This document shows positions 24,615 through 38,957 of a stretch of DNA of 64,000 nt, piece after piece. This DNA is from Trichoplax adhaerens. Taxonomy: Eukaryota; Placozoa; Uniplacotomia; Trichoplacea; Trichoplacidae. The DNA lies in assembly GCF_000150275.1 (NCBI RefSeq), contig NW_002060947.1, forward strand, positions 25,350 to 89,349. The letters run 5' to 3'. A model generated the notes under the pieces. The model worked only from the letters and a program-made list of their open reading frames with translations. It did not search any database and was not told the DNA's origin. The position numbers and the translations under genes are program-made. Every line of letters begins with the position of its first letter. Position 1 is the first letter of the stretch.

Positions 24615-27600
24615 ATTGAATATCAACCTTCTTGGCTGTTGCAAGCTGTTTATATTATGATCATCAAGACCTCTATCAACGTATTTCGTACCTTTGATAC
24701 AGCATAGTTTATAATGATAGAAGATTAGTATTTCGTCATATAAAATTATGCAAGAAATTAACTGAAATTTTTATTATTAATTATCCTATCATTTCAGCGT
24801 CTTCTATGCTCTTTCAGTTTGAATGCATGAATTTTGAACTCTGCATGATTAGTATTGTAATGTGCTCTTTTCAATCTAAGGTGTGGGCTAACATATGTGC
24901 ACTCAGTAACAATATCGAATTTGATGAATTTTATTATCATTATCTGTATATATAACAAGGAATAATAAACGGTACATAGGATACAAACATTACCCTTAGT
25001 CGCTACGAAATATATGAATAAAATCGTCGAATAGTCGTACAAATTGGCGATACCATCAATTAATACGACGTAATTTATTTTATTTATAGATTCTAAAAAT
25101 TTTCCTGCAGTGTAATATAGCTCAGCAATAACACTTCTTTAGCTACTCCAGCGGTTATGTAGTCCCATAAAGTGTTTGAATTTTGTTGATATATGAAGTA
25201 ATCAATTATTCTTTCATTGATCAAATCTTAAAAATGTAGTTGCATCTGTTTGCAATAAATAGCGCCCATAAACTGTAAAAGCATTAAATTTACATTAGTA
25301 AAGTACATTCTATAAGGTGAAACTTTAGAATCGATAACTTTCACGAGAGAAATTAGTCAAGTGCGTATAACATGCTAGACGACGCTAGCAAAGTGACAAA
25401 TGCTGCCAAAATTCTTCAGTAGTCTAAGAGTTGCTCGGGGTAGATAAATTAATCACAGATTTTCGTGTCTATTTGATATACGATATACATAATCACTGCC
25501 ACCTTTGCAAGAAATTTTCCTCCAAATTCAAATAGTAAAGATTTAATTTTGTAGGGTTAGTCTTGGAGTAACGAGATAATTAGTAGGATTATTCTCGATA
25601 GGTATATAGGATTATGATTGATTAATAAAAAGTAGTTTTATATTGTTACTCATGCACAGTTATCAGTGTAATGATTTCCATGAATGCAACCATCTATTCA
25701 AATAGAATAACATTGGCAAATACAAAAAGTGAAGATACAGTGACATTATGCTATACATTTTGTTATTTATTACATTTATATAAGATTTATAAAGTGCGCA
25801 ATTAATTATCTAGCATCTGCATTATGATTTATTTATCTATTTCTTCAATTATTGTAAGTAAATCACAGTACCGTACTCGTAGTAGCATAGAGATCAGTCA
25901 GTATCTTAAATTGCCATTTTATTTGATTGATACATAAATTTTGCCTCAGTTTTCGAGTAGTGATTCAGAATCATTTTCTTATTACTTTATGACATAAGAC
26001 TGCCTATCTAATCCATTTTCTGTACTGTAGCTAATTAATGTTATAATTGTAATTAATCACTCTTTATTAATGATGTAACAGTATGTTATTTTATCGTAAT
26101 ATCGCAACATTCCTTAGTCTATTATTTCGTGACTAATTAAATCACCATATATCATGAGTTATTATTGCGTAAAAGATTGTAAAAATAGATGAAAGTCAAT
26201 AAAAACATGTAAAAAAAATATGAGTGCAGTGTAGCAACACAGGGAGTGATTTGAAATCGTGAAGAGTACAGTATAGCAATAGTGTATTCAAAGAGCATAG
26301 CCTTAGTATTTTGTTTAAGGCCGGTTAAGACTGATTGATTTTAGGAAATAGTAGTAAATAGTGCTTGACTTCAATTAATTATTAGGTGTATTATACATCG
26401 CTATTATATTCGTTTAGAATCAGTTCTTAGCTCTCGCTTAGACTCAAATCAAGTTTTTGAAGATTTTCTGTAGTACGCACATACTTCGCGTGCTTGCTAT
26501 TCTAAGAAAAAAAATGAATAATCGTTTTGTCTTTATTTAGCATATATCCGCGTGGCGTAACTTAATTAATAAAAGTTGAGTAGCTTCTGAAGTATGTGGA
26601 ACAGAAAAAAAACAGTTCGGTGTCAATGTTATAGTAGCAAGGATCATTCCGGATAGGCATATTGACCGCATACGAGTGTATAAAGTAGTATGCTTGAACC
26701 AGCTGCAGAAAAAGTATAGTGGTTCAAGCCATGGTTTAAGCGCAGTATAGTACAGCATATTAAAATAGAATAGAGTTGGTACACTCATGGACTACTGGGA
26801 GAAGCCGTACTGCTGGAAAAAGTCCGATCTTCTTCAGGTAGTCCGTTGTACAGATGAGATATTTCACAGAATACTAATAGCTAGCCGTAGATATCTACAT
26901 GATCCTTCTCAGTCTGTGCAAATTTGATGAATGAAAATAAGATTTATATTTAATCACTGTTAATTTTTCCGATACGTGCGAAATTGAAACTTTTAATGTA
27001 AGCAAATCAACGCTACGTTCGTATGACGTACAGCATAGGCGGAATTGCTAATTCTACGTCTTCGATAACACCTTATTACATGATATAAATTTGCAGATAG
27101 TTTATTCGATCGAATACGAAATATAATTCAGGAGTGTCAATTTCACGTATTTCAGCCGCGTTACAAACTTGATATACGATAATCCATTCAAAGATATTAA
27201 ACCTGATTTCCTCCTACTGGTGTATTTCCGATTTATTGCAATTTTAACATTTACTGTGTAAAAGTTTCATTTCCTGCTTAAAATGAATTGACACATTTAT
27301 AATTATATTTTCAAATTACTAACTACGCCAGTTTATAAAATAACATTAGATTACGACATTAACACACATATGAACGATCAACAAGCTCAGTTTATTTTAA
27401 TGACGAAAATTTTATTTCTCAAAGATGGACTCTGTAAATTTGTTTATTTGTCCGTGATTTTACGGGAAATAGTTAAAACGCCATAATCAGTTATGGATTA
27501 GAAAGAATGAATTTGCAGCGTTGATAACTTTGTATGTTCTTAGTAGAAGAGACGCCAACTAAATGCATCCCAAATTTAATCATGCTGCAATCCGTTTGTA

Positions 27601-29017
27601 GCAAAGATATCATAATAAACTCATACTAAGCTGCCGTTGTACTTCATTTTTAAATCGTCAATAATCATAAACCAGATTATTTTAACGCTACTGCACTCGA
27701 CGGTTTTAATCACATGAGTTATGAGCCAAAATTATCAGCTGAGTAAATTGAACCATTATATTGGAGTACAGTGACGAAATTGATACCAGTTGCGGGAAGC
27801 GATGCTATAATTTCAAGATTAATCAATTCAAACAGTGAAAGGGCTTTCTATAAATCATGATTAGTATTGATCCGGTAGGAATTAGACGAAGAGTGTGAGC
27901 ACAGAATGCAGTACAGTACAGTATAAAGATTAGTGTAAAAGAATGTCTGGAAGCCTGTTAAAGTGTGCTTAATGTTTCTAAGAAACCGGCATAAAAAAAA
28001 AGACAGCAGCAAAAAAAATCGACATAGACATGGACTACCAGTCGTCCTTGTCAAGAAATAATTGATCTAATTTGTGTCATCGACGATAGCTTGTCTCACC
28101 TATCTTAAGTGGCATTATATTCAAGATTAAATCGTGAGATGATCATGCCATATACACAATACGTATAATCAATAGAGACAATAAAACGCTTATTGTTGTA
28201 CTTTGCCAATATAACTACGCTTAATAGTAGTCGTATGCATCGAGAATTTCTTTTCATTTGTATTTTTGGGAACTAACTGGTTCCAGTTAATATCGCGTCT
28301 CACAATAAATAATTGTTGCTTTATTCATTACAACTTAGTTGCAGTTATCATCTATGAAAGAGGGGATATGAGGCTGCAATCGATCTTGTATTATACAGTA
28401 GTTACAAAATTTTAAAAAAGTATACGGTATACAGTACTGCAAATAATTCATGCTACTAAAATAATCATTACCTCAAAGCCCGGAGGCAAGATCCTCTGAT
28501 TATAATATTATCGAACTATTTCGATTTACTATCACTTTCCATTAATGCTAAAGCTCCAATTCCAACACGTATATTTGTTTATCGACGAGTATTTCGCATA
28601 TGTTTTACGCCAATTCAAATACTATAGAGTGTAGACTATCGTCTAATGTATGAAAATGGCGGGCATTTACATATCTAACCGTAAATTAATTTGATTAATT
28701 AAACAACTAGTAATCAGGCAATTGTTGGAGAATACCGGCAGTAATGCAAATATAAAGACGTACAGTTTTTGCATATTGTGTTCAATTCCTAGGTCAATTT
28801 AAAGTAATAAATTTTCAACTACCGTTTCTGATTTCTTTATTGAATATGCATCGACAATTCAGGTATCTTTCTAACTAACTTATACCGTCAATAGAGGCAC
28901 AGAAATGGTCGACATCAACCAATTTGTCTGGATTTAAATCAGTTTTATTATCAGATTTTTGATATTGCTATAGTTATTGATTTTTTGGATATTGTATAAA
29001 TTAAACTTAACACGAAC
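24615..29017. other. Long AT-rich convergent spacer, no gene recognised
   Basis: Lies between the 3' ends of PGAP2-like 1 (plus) and actin B (minus). The reading frames at 24794-25042, 26537-26788 and 27848-28054 (all minus) show no family motif or credible splice partners. Only isolated GTAC motifs occur (about 27909-27923 and 28430). I see no rRNA, tRNA or element termini. The final part (28924-28960) carries a stretch shared with actin A's 3' flank. Confidence 0.5.
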
Positions 29018-30385
<1,368 letters not shown>

Positions 30386-30522
30386 TTAGGTTTTATGGAG
30401 AGAAAAAAAAATCAGAAATGCCAAGAGGAAAAAATCCTTGTAACGGTCAAGTGGAAGTTTCGCACGGTACCTTCGAGTTGCAACGTCGACGAAAAGTGGA
30501 GGGCGAGTGAATGTGAAATACG

Positions 30523-30598
30523 ATTTATATAAAGTGCTGAGGGATTCACCCCCCCCCCCCTACGGTTGTTACATGACGTCAGGTGACGATAACCAATG
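30523..30598 (-). promoter_or_regulatory. Putative actin B promoter: TATA box, CRE, CCAAT
   Basis: Reading upstream from the ATG at 30373: a TTTATATAAA at about 30523-30532, a run of 12 C at 30549-30560, a perfect palindromic CRE TGACGTCA at 30574-30581 and a CCAAT at 30593-30597. The spacing suits a core promoter with CREB/ATF and NF-Y sites. Inferred from motifs only. Confidence 0.5.
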
Positions 30599-30672
30599 GT
30601 AAACATGGTCAAGGTGTTTTGAATTTGAGAATGCACAGTAGTATCATTTACTTTGTTTTGTCATACAGGCCT

Positions 30673-30745
30673 ATATACAGTACGCCGTACGCCGTCTAGT
30701 ACAGTACGATACGGTACGGTACAGTACTGTACTGTACTGTACTAG
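30673..30745. repeat. GTAC-rich array upstream of actin B
   Basis: Runs of TACAGTACGCCGTACG, GTACGGTACGGTACAG and TACTGTACTGTACTGTAC lie about 300-370 bases upstream of the actin B ATG. It is self-complementary like the other family members. Confidence 0.8.
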
Positions 30746-31639
30746 GGCGATATGGAATTAATTAATTAATTAATTCCAATGGATAAAATTTATAGCTGCA
30801 GATACCATACCCATCAATACTGTAGAATCCCTCCTATTGAGTACAACATTATCCTATAATCCAAATCGGAGCAAACCAATTTCCATATCAGGTCATGAAA
30901 AAAGTGTTTTTCTTGACTTCTTTTGTCATCACTTCTCTTCATTTTGGGGGATGGGTAAATAAAGTAAATACATAAATATCATCAATGTACAGTACATTCA
31001 CAGAAGAAAAACATGCCTGTTTTGCATGACAGTACTGTATTTCATGGTCATTACTTTTGGATTAGGCCTATTTTTCTACTTTTTTTGTCATAGCTCAGCG
31101 TGTTAGCTGCAGGACTATATTTATACCGTACTCTCTCTCTCTCTCGGTTGAGTCTATTTTGCAAACGTCTTCCACAAACGATCATTGTTTCTAGCGTGAT
31201 GATCAACGTTTAAACTGTCTGATGAACGCTTTCCAATGAAGAGGAAGGAATTTTTTCCACGTAATTTTCCCATTCTACATCAATCATTCAACAAAAGTGT
31301 GCTTTGCCTTACTATTCTATCACAAGTAGTGGCATCAATCAGTCATGACAACGTAGCATCATTATACTACTGTATAGCATATTTTTTCACATATTCATAA
31401 TACTGTACTGTCCTATTTCTTGAAAAAACATCTCATTTAATTATTCTGTAAATACTGCCAAGATGAATTCACTTCAAGGCAATCTTGGACTTCCAAGTAT
31501 AGCTAGACTACCAATTGACTATCCTGTTTGAAGTAGTCTACTGTGGTAGTTATTATTATTGAGCAAATTGAATCTGTACAATAATACAAAGTCTTTAGAA
31601 AACAATGCAATGACATCACACTGATTGCAGACGGCCCGG

Positions 31640-31684
31640 GTGCTGGGCTCATTTTTGACCATATATGGTCAAATTTTCCAGCAC
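31640..31684. repeat. Nested palindrome containing a CArG-box sequence
   Basis: A perfect 20-bp palindrome at 31654-31673 has CCATATATGG (31659-31668) at its centre, matching the SRF/MADS consensus CC(A/T)6GG. Outer arms GTGCTGG (31640-31646) and CCAGCAC (31678-31684) are also reverse complements. The surrounding 120 bases are unusually GC-rich for this window. Confidence 0.7.
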
Positions 31685-34107
31685 AGTAGGGGGGCACCTC
31701 TGGAGCTGCCCAACAATCGCCCCCGCACCTATTGTCCATGTCAACTGCAACACAAAAGGCAACACACCCAATTTTGCATGACAGTAACGTGAGCTAGCGT
31801 CTATTACACATGCGATTTCTACTGGTTGCCTTTGAAGCTGGCCGTCGAAAGCCAGTCATTAATTAGCTGAATACGGATATATTTGATGTTGATGCATCCT
31901 GATGGTTTTACCTTTGTCCTTTAATTTTTGTGTTTTGCAGAGTGAATGATAGTGCGTGTGATCTCCTGCTAGAAATGAAATAATGTTGCTCCTAAAATGG
32001 AGAAGCTACAGTGTTTCAATCGTTGAAAGCAGGAAAGTTGGATGGAAATAAACAAGTAACATTACCTAGTTTGGTATTTCGTCCATGTCCAATAATTGGC
32101 CTAAAATGGACTCTTGCTAGATTACCGTACAAGTATCGTACAGTCGATGCTGCTAGGAGAGTGTATGCGTCATGACGGCCAAGGTTGACCGATAAATTGA
32201 CTGACGACGGCATTGTTGAGTAATAGTAATTATGAATCAATAACGCGCAGGCGAAGTTTGCAGTTTTTGTCTCTGCAAGTTTAGTGCTATGTACACTATG
32301 TACAGTACGTACAGTAAATACTAAAGTCCTGCAATGGAGTAAAAACGCAACCCAAACCCGATCAAATTGTTAATTTCCTAACCCGAAATGAGTGCAATTG
32401 CTATACAAACACTTTTATTAGCATAGAAATTCTTATAACCTCCCCCATCGAATCGGGTTCAATTCGGGTTGATGGTTGACTTTTAAAGGACATTCGTATA
32501 GACAGACATACAATATAGCCAATGCTTTATAGCCAATTCACAGGAGCTGTACTGTACTGTATATATATGTTGATATTCATTTATTCATGAATTAAACGTC
32601 AAATACACACAATACTGTACAAATCTATGAGGTGTCTGATAGCATAAGATATTTATAATGGAAGTATGGTTATGTATTTGATTGGCTAGTCCTGTGATCG
32701 ATTGCTAATTACCGTGTTACCTATAGTTTTGAATTCTTTCTATTTTGAACATCTACAAAATAATGTACGATTCAGTGGCCATACTGTGGTCAAGGCCTGG
32801 CCTGGAATAATCGAGTAGATGTAAATCATCTTGTAATTCGTAGACAGTAATGGAATATTGATCGATCAACATTACATTATTACGCATTGTTTAGTCCCTA
32901 TAGTTTGTACTACGATCGCGCTACGTATAAATTACTTTACAGGCTATACAGTACATGATTTTACAATAGTGTCAGGGGCTGTTATTACTAAAAACTACTA
33001 GAAACAGAGAGCATCATTTTATTTCTATTATCACTCGTCTTTTAATACAGTTAGTAGTCATGACTCACTACGAGGTGAAACCGGGCAGGTGTCATCTTCA
33101 ATCACGGTGCTGCAACAGTATTTCAAGATTGATCCTACAGTTCTCAGTCAGTTTAGTCACTGTAAAAGAATATTTTTCTCAAAACGACTTTGCAGATTAT
33201 TATCGTTGATCCTTTCATGCTGACAGCAAGTAATGTCAGACATTTCCTAAACTTTTAGATTGTAAAAGTGTTACCATCTTTTTGAGGACATCTTTTGGTG
33301 TATTCTCAGCTAAAACATACAATGATAACAATTGTATTATCACTAGAGAATCGTAATTGATTGAGCGTAAATAAGCGTATAAGTGAGTTAAGCGGACGGT
33401 AAGTTGAAAGCAAATACAGCATATTGTCCCATTATACAGTACTATACTGTATAGATTATTACGTGTACGGGATTGTAATTGATCCACTTGCCCGTAGGGT
33501 CTCTCTACTGTCTCGCAATTTTCGAGTGTAAATTAAGGATAGTATGATACTGCTCTTTACATACCTTAGCAAAATTAGGAAAAAAAATTACATTTATTTT
33601 TACTATTAGTGACGCTATTGTAATCAACACGGTGCAGTAATATTTGTAGTTCTCTAAATTCGACATTGTAGCCCAGGGCCCAGGATGGTATAGTGATCTA
33701 ATCTTGGTAAGAAATCAAGAAATCATTTCCAACTCTTTTTTCGGTGGTTTTCGCAAATCCTTCTGCAAATAAAACAACTTCAGTCTGTACGGCTGTTTAT
33801 GAAAATCGGGTCAGCAGCCAGCAGTTGACTAGTTTATTTGTTATTTTAAAATACCAATCGACGGGAAATTGATTGTACGCGTAAATAGTTGATAAACTGT
33901 AGCACTCATTGAAAATAACTGTCTAATTACAGTTATTTTATTCTGAACGGTAGGGAACCTCGACTAGAGTACTTGAGTTATATTATTTTTATTTAGCATG
34001 GTTTACGGCTTTGCCTTTCTCGGTGAATGTTAGAGTTGTTGTGCTTGGGGAAATCTGCTCTGTATGTGCAGTGTTAACAAAGAGTAAAAGAGGAATACTG
34101 GATCTCT

Positions 34108-35367
34108 TTGGTTCCATGTTCACTCTCTTCAGTCACAGGCTACCACAATGAAAAGATTTTGGTGTCAATGAACATTCGATTTGCCTCATCTGCATTTGCT
34201 TTGCTGTGCCGTGTTCAATGGGCGAGCTGGTGCTTATACTGTACGTACATGAGATATTCTCATTCCAAATGTACAGTACAGTGCAGTAGACATGACTCTG
34301 CTCTATTGTACGTACAGTACATTACTCTCCTGTACTGTACACTGGTATACTGTAGTACTGTACACTGTACAGTCCGCAGTTCTACAGTACCATACTGTAC
34401 GTAGGGTATATTGCACTCTACTGTACTACAGTTTCGGACTCAAGTATCCATAGGTGTTGATGCGGCTAGTGTGTTGACAAACTTGTCAATAGTAATTGAG
34501 TAGTCAAAGTCCATCGTGTACAACTGTACTTTCAGTATTCAAGCACAGGCTACCACAACCAAAAGATTTTTGTCAATGAAGATTCGATTTACCTCATTTG
34601 CTTTTGCTTTGCTGGGCTGTGTTCAATACTGGGATAGTGTAATGTACGAGTTCGTACCTACAGACTACAGTACAGTACGCACAGAGTACAGACGTACAGA
34701 CGTACTGTACAGTATTCTCATTACAAATGTACTGTACTGTACTGTATACAGTATGACATGTACTGTACAGTCACATGACTCTACTACAGTGTACAGTACG
34801 CAGTTCTACAGGACAACACTGCACACTGCACAGTACGGTATATTGCACTGCAGTACAGCTTCGGACTCAAGTATCCACAGGTGTTGGAGCGGCTAGTGTG
34901 TTGACTAATTTATCAATAGTAATTGAGTAGTCAAAGTCCATCGTGTACAACTGTACATTCAGTATTCAATCACAGGCTACCACAACCAAAAGATTTTTGT
35001 CAATGAAGATTCGATTTCACTCATTTGCTTTTGCTTTGCTGGGCTGTGTTCAATACTGGATAGTGTAATGTACGAGTTCGTACCTACAGTACAGCACTGT
35101 ACTGTATACTGTATGACTTACAGTATTCTCATTACAAATGTACAGTACATTGTACAGTATATGACATATACGATAAAGTCACATGACTCTACTACAGTGT
35201 ACAGTACGCAGTTCTACAGGACAACACTGCACAGTACGGTATCTTGCATTGTAGTACAGCTTCGGACTCAACTATCCACCGGTGTTGGTACGGCTAGTGT
35301 GTTGAGTTGAAATGGTAATTGAGTAGTCAAAGTCCATGGTGTACAACTGTACATTCAGTGTGGGTAC
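34108..35367. repeat. Three tandem ~400-base units upstream of PGAP2-like 2
   Basis: Repeat units begin near 34108, 34516 and 34943 and end near 35367. Each contains CACAGGCTACCACAA (34132, 34544, 34971), a conserved block starting ATGAA(C/G)ATTCGATTT, a GTAC palindromic array (for example 34240-34420 and 34665-34800), and a closing block with GGCTAGTGTGTTGA and TCAAAGTCCAT. Units 2 and 3 are very similar; unit 1 is more diverged. The reading frames at 34108-34404, 34516-34896 and 35068-35310 are simply these units read through and are not called as genes. Confidence 0.85.
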
Positions 35368-35388
35368 AGTTGGAAAGCAACTTGCAAA

Positions 35389-37619
35389 ATGGCTTCCTCC
35401 GAACTGGCAGCCAAGCCGACATTCTTCACGCATAAATTTCGCCGTAGTGGCTATGTTGTTTTATCGCTTCCTTTACTCTCTTTCAGTGTCTGCTTAATTC
35501 TAACATTTCTTTACCATTTTGAAGAATCTCTTGCCACTCATTGCAAGGTAATGGTTGCTAATTTAGTCGTTGATAATGGCCTTCTTGCTGCCTCATTCAA
35601 CATCACAACAGTTGGTGAGGCAATGCTACTGTACAAGTGTAGAACAAATGTCTATCTACGCTTATACGATAGACTGATATCATCAGATGTCCTACCGCTT
35701 AATCTTGTTATTTGCGCCTACCTTTTCAATCTTGACAAGTGATATACGTATTGGCTCATTGATATACGCCAATATCAAACGTGCAACAACTGTTGCAGAC
35801 AGCGTACTGTACATTCGGGGATATGACATAACTCAATCGAAAAGGATGTTGTGACAGCATGTAACTTACGCATTGATTTTGAGCTTGATAATCCAATCGT
35901 ATACACAACAACTACAACTCCTTCCCTAGGATCAATCAATAAGGGACTTACCGTTGATCGATAGACAAGATAACACTACGTTAAGTTTAGTATGTGTAGA
36001 CTGCCAAGTAATATCCGAAATGATTGTATCGTAGTGTGCGTTGCTTCTTATTCATTAATGGTAATACATGCGACATGGTTTAGAAGACATTAACCCTGCA
36101 TCCTATGCTGGAGCTGATCTGGCTGATGATAATTATTATATAGACGGCGTGATAGAATAAAATAGTATGGAATGCAAAGCACATTTTGTAGATGGATATG
36201 TTTGTCAAGTTGTACTATCATCGGTTATCAAGTTCATCTTTCGCACTGATATAACATCAATAATAGTGGTACTGTTTCCATTGCAGGTGCCTCAATTCCT
36301 GCCTTCCTTAAGCGCTGCTATATGTAACTCTCCTCAAAGCTATATTTGGCGCCTTGGAATAGGATTTCATAGTGGACCAAGAATCTACTATAACGTCTTA
36401 TATTACGACGTCTTTCAAACTTATCGACCTACCGATCCTAGTAATTGGCCGACGTTATACTGGCTTATTTCTGTCGTTACTGTGATTAGTGGTATCTTGG
36501 AAAATTTTTTTTTAATGCTGCTAAGTAATGTGCCATCAACTGAAAATCACCGTAAGAATTCTACAATTAATTCTAACTACTATACATTTACTGTATCAAC
36601 AATCAATTCATTATAATGAATGGGAAAACTAGTCATCTACCCTTGTCAAAATTTTAACATCATTGGTTTTCCTTCAATTAGTTTTCATATACAGTATCAC
36701 GTTTACATCACTCAACTGCTTCTTCACCTGGCCATATATTAAGCGATCATTGAATATCTCTGTCGTGTTTTATAGCTTTCAGAACATATCTTGTTCCCTT
36801 TTTCTATAGGTCTCCATATCAATAGCTTTGTGTATTTCATTACTTTTGCAATTATCTACATGATGCTGACTTGTATTTTATATTGGTGGAAACGCAGAAA
36901 CGTAGTTTTGCCGTCAACGGTAGGCAGAAAATACTCATACATAAACATCGTCGTAAATGTAAAACTCGTACTCTACTATACCGTCTTAGTGATTAAGACT
37001 AACTTAAAGTTATAACCTTGTTGAACACTTACGCTTAATTTTAAAATTAATCTAATCACTCTTTTCTTTATTTATTACCAAAATAAACTGTTGGATGAAC
37101 ATAAAACAGTGGCAAAAATCCTTGAGGTACAAGCTCGCAATGTTTTTGCTCTTTGTTTCCTTCTTTGGAATCGCGATGGTTGTCTATGTTAGACACAATG
37201 CCCGCTGTGAACCTTACAGTATCCTTTTATGCAATTATTTACAAAGTATTCAATCAATCTATCGAACAAGATAGAACTGACGTTGGTGCAGTATTACTTA
37301 AGGTTACGTTAAGAAAAAATAATTGTATTGACTAATTTCTTACACGTTTATATTAACTGTTTAAGCGAACGAAGTATTTGGATCAGATGTTATATACAAG
37401 TCGCACTAACATTGCATCTGATCCCCAAGTTTTTACCTAAATTATGCAAGGTTTCTTAACACATTGATTATTATCATATCAGTGTATAGCTATTATGCGC
37501 TATTCCAATATTTGATTATATTATCCAATGTGGCATTTCATACCACGGGCATGATTGATTTTTGGGACGCTGATGTTGTAACGCAAGATCATATTATAAC
37601 TAAGAAGAAAATGGAATAA
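35389..37619 (+). CDS. PGAP2: PGAP2-like protein 2 (GPI remodelling), 5 exons
   Basis: Exons are 35389-35547, 36287-36551, 36810-36919, 37110-37218 and 37483-37619, giving 259 residues (human PGAP2 has about 254). Exons 2-4 match those of the 23 kb paralogue in length and phase. Diagnostic strings are LSLPLLSFSVCL then ATHCK in exon 1, VPQFLPSLSAAI then YIWRLGIGFHSGPR in exon 2, MMLTCILYWW in exon 3 (human: MLLTCILWRL), VRHNARCEP in exon 4, and VAFHTT then DFWD in exon 5 (human: MAFHMTAWWDF). Five or six hydrophobic segments are spread across the exons, as expected for the Frag1/DRAM/Sfk1 fold. It keeps the FHxT..DFW ending better than paralogue 1, so this is the likelier functional equivalent of vertebrate PGAP2. 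Confidence 0.92.
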
Positions 37620-38957
37620 AATTACTTGGATTGGATAACTCTCACAGTAGGTAGTAATGTCAGCATAAAGATCAACTTCTATATTTCTGCATTATATGCT
37701 ATTAGTTGAGAAATTAGATCACGTCAATCATAAAAATTTCTGTAATTATCAACAACTTGGTGTTGTACGTGCATTGTAGCGATTAGTGCACTAGCTGTAC
37801 TTTCCGTATAAACTATACCGGTGGAAGCATTATAAATGAAAATACATTCTTTATTACTAAATCTAGGTAAACGTTTAGGAATATCAGCAAGCTTGCCTAA
37901 TTGTACAATACATAGCAGACAACGTTTAATTTCTTATTTTTCATTGACCACTTTTACAATAGATATTTTCGTATTAATCTAATACATACTAGCCTTAAAT
38001 TAGAGTATATAACTGTTTACCCTCGGAAGTGCTGTACATGTATGGTAAATTGTGTGTTATTATTCAAGAATAACAGATCTCTGATGAGGTGCAGTGATAT
38101 AAAATAGAACTGTATCAAATCAGGGCAGCCTTGCTACTTCGATTTTGATCTCATAAACAATACATAATACGTATATTATCAATCAGTGTGTATACTTTCG
38201 CTTAAAATTATCAAGTACCTTTATACTATTTGAAAATATTTCAACAATTATTTGCGTGCGACATGTTACAAACCTTGCGAAATTGAATAAAATTATAAGT
38301 TTTTTTATTTTTTATTTATAAAAATTTCGCATAAATGTAAGATATTCGAATTTTTTAATGATCCCATACTACAATAGATCTGAGAAAGGTTCGGTTTGCT
38401 CTAATGTATCGATTTGTCGTAGAAAACTTACAGTCGATATCGCACAAATTTGAACGGTTTTGACTGTTAGCAAAATCGATATTTTATTAGAATCGAAAGT
38501 TTTTTGGTCATCATAATATCTACGAAATATGATGGACTCCGTACTGGAAATTATAAGGCCAACAATTAAATGGGTAATCTTTCAAGACCTTCCACACTAG
38601 TGTCTGTTACACAGTATGAAAACGAGATAGTCAACATAAAAGATTTTTATGGCATGGAAATTACACCATTTATGATATATAGTATATATAAGATATTAAA
38701 TTCAAGAATTCCATAAAAAATTACTTCGGAAGCTCAAATCAGTCTGTTTAATAAGATAAGATACATTAAATTATGTATACTGCATGATACTGATAGACTT
38801 CGATTTAAAATAAATTCACAAGATGGCAGTATTCGTGCCAAATAAATATACCAGGTATTCCATACTGTTATTTTGCTATCACGATAACAAGACGTTGGTG
38901 ATATTTAGTTCGCTGTCGTTGTACCAAGAGCATTAACTTTTAGAAAATATTAAATAT
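37620..38957. other. Convergent spacer between PGAP2-like 2 and calpain-15
   Basis: AT-rich, with no gene and no GTAC array; it holds the two 3' UTRs. I see no reading frame or repeat worth naming. Confidence 0.55.

Larger units (their letters stand above)
30599..34107. other. Spacer between actin B and PGAP2-like 2, no gene recognised
   Basis: Contains a GTAC array (30673-30745), an ATTA tetranucleotide run (about 30754-30775), a CT microsatellite (about 31130-31145), a 20-bp perfect palindrome (31654-31673) and more GTAC motifs near 32290-32320. The reading frames at 31503-31739, 32016-32240 and 33236-33487 have no recognisable content. Confidence 0.5.

Noticed and set aside
31503-31739. 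78-codon minus frame over the CArG palindrome
   Set aside because: Open mainly because of local GC richness; contains the palindrome and matches no family I know.
34516-34896. 126-codon frame upstream of PGAP2-like 2
   Set aside because: It is one tandem-repeat unit read through its GTAC array, and the equivalent frames in the neighbouring units differ in length and reading.
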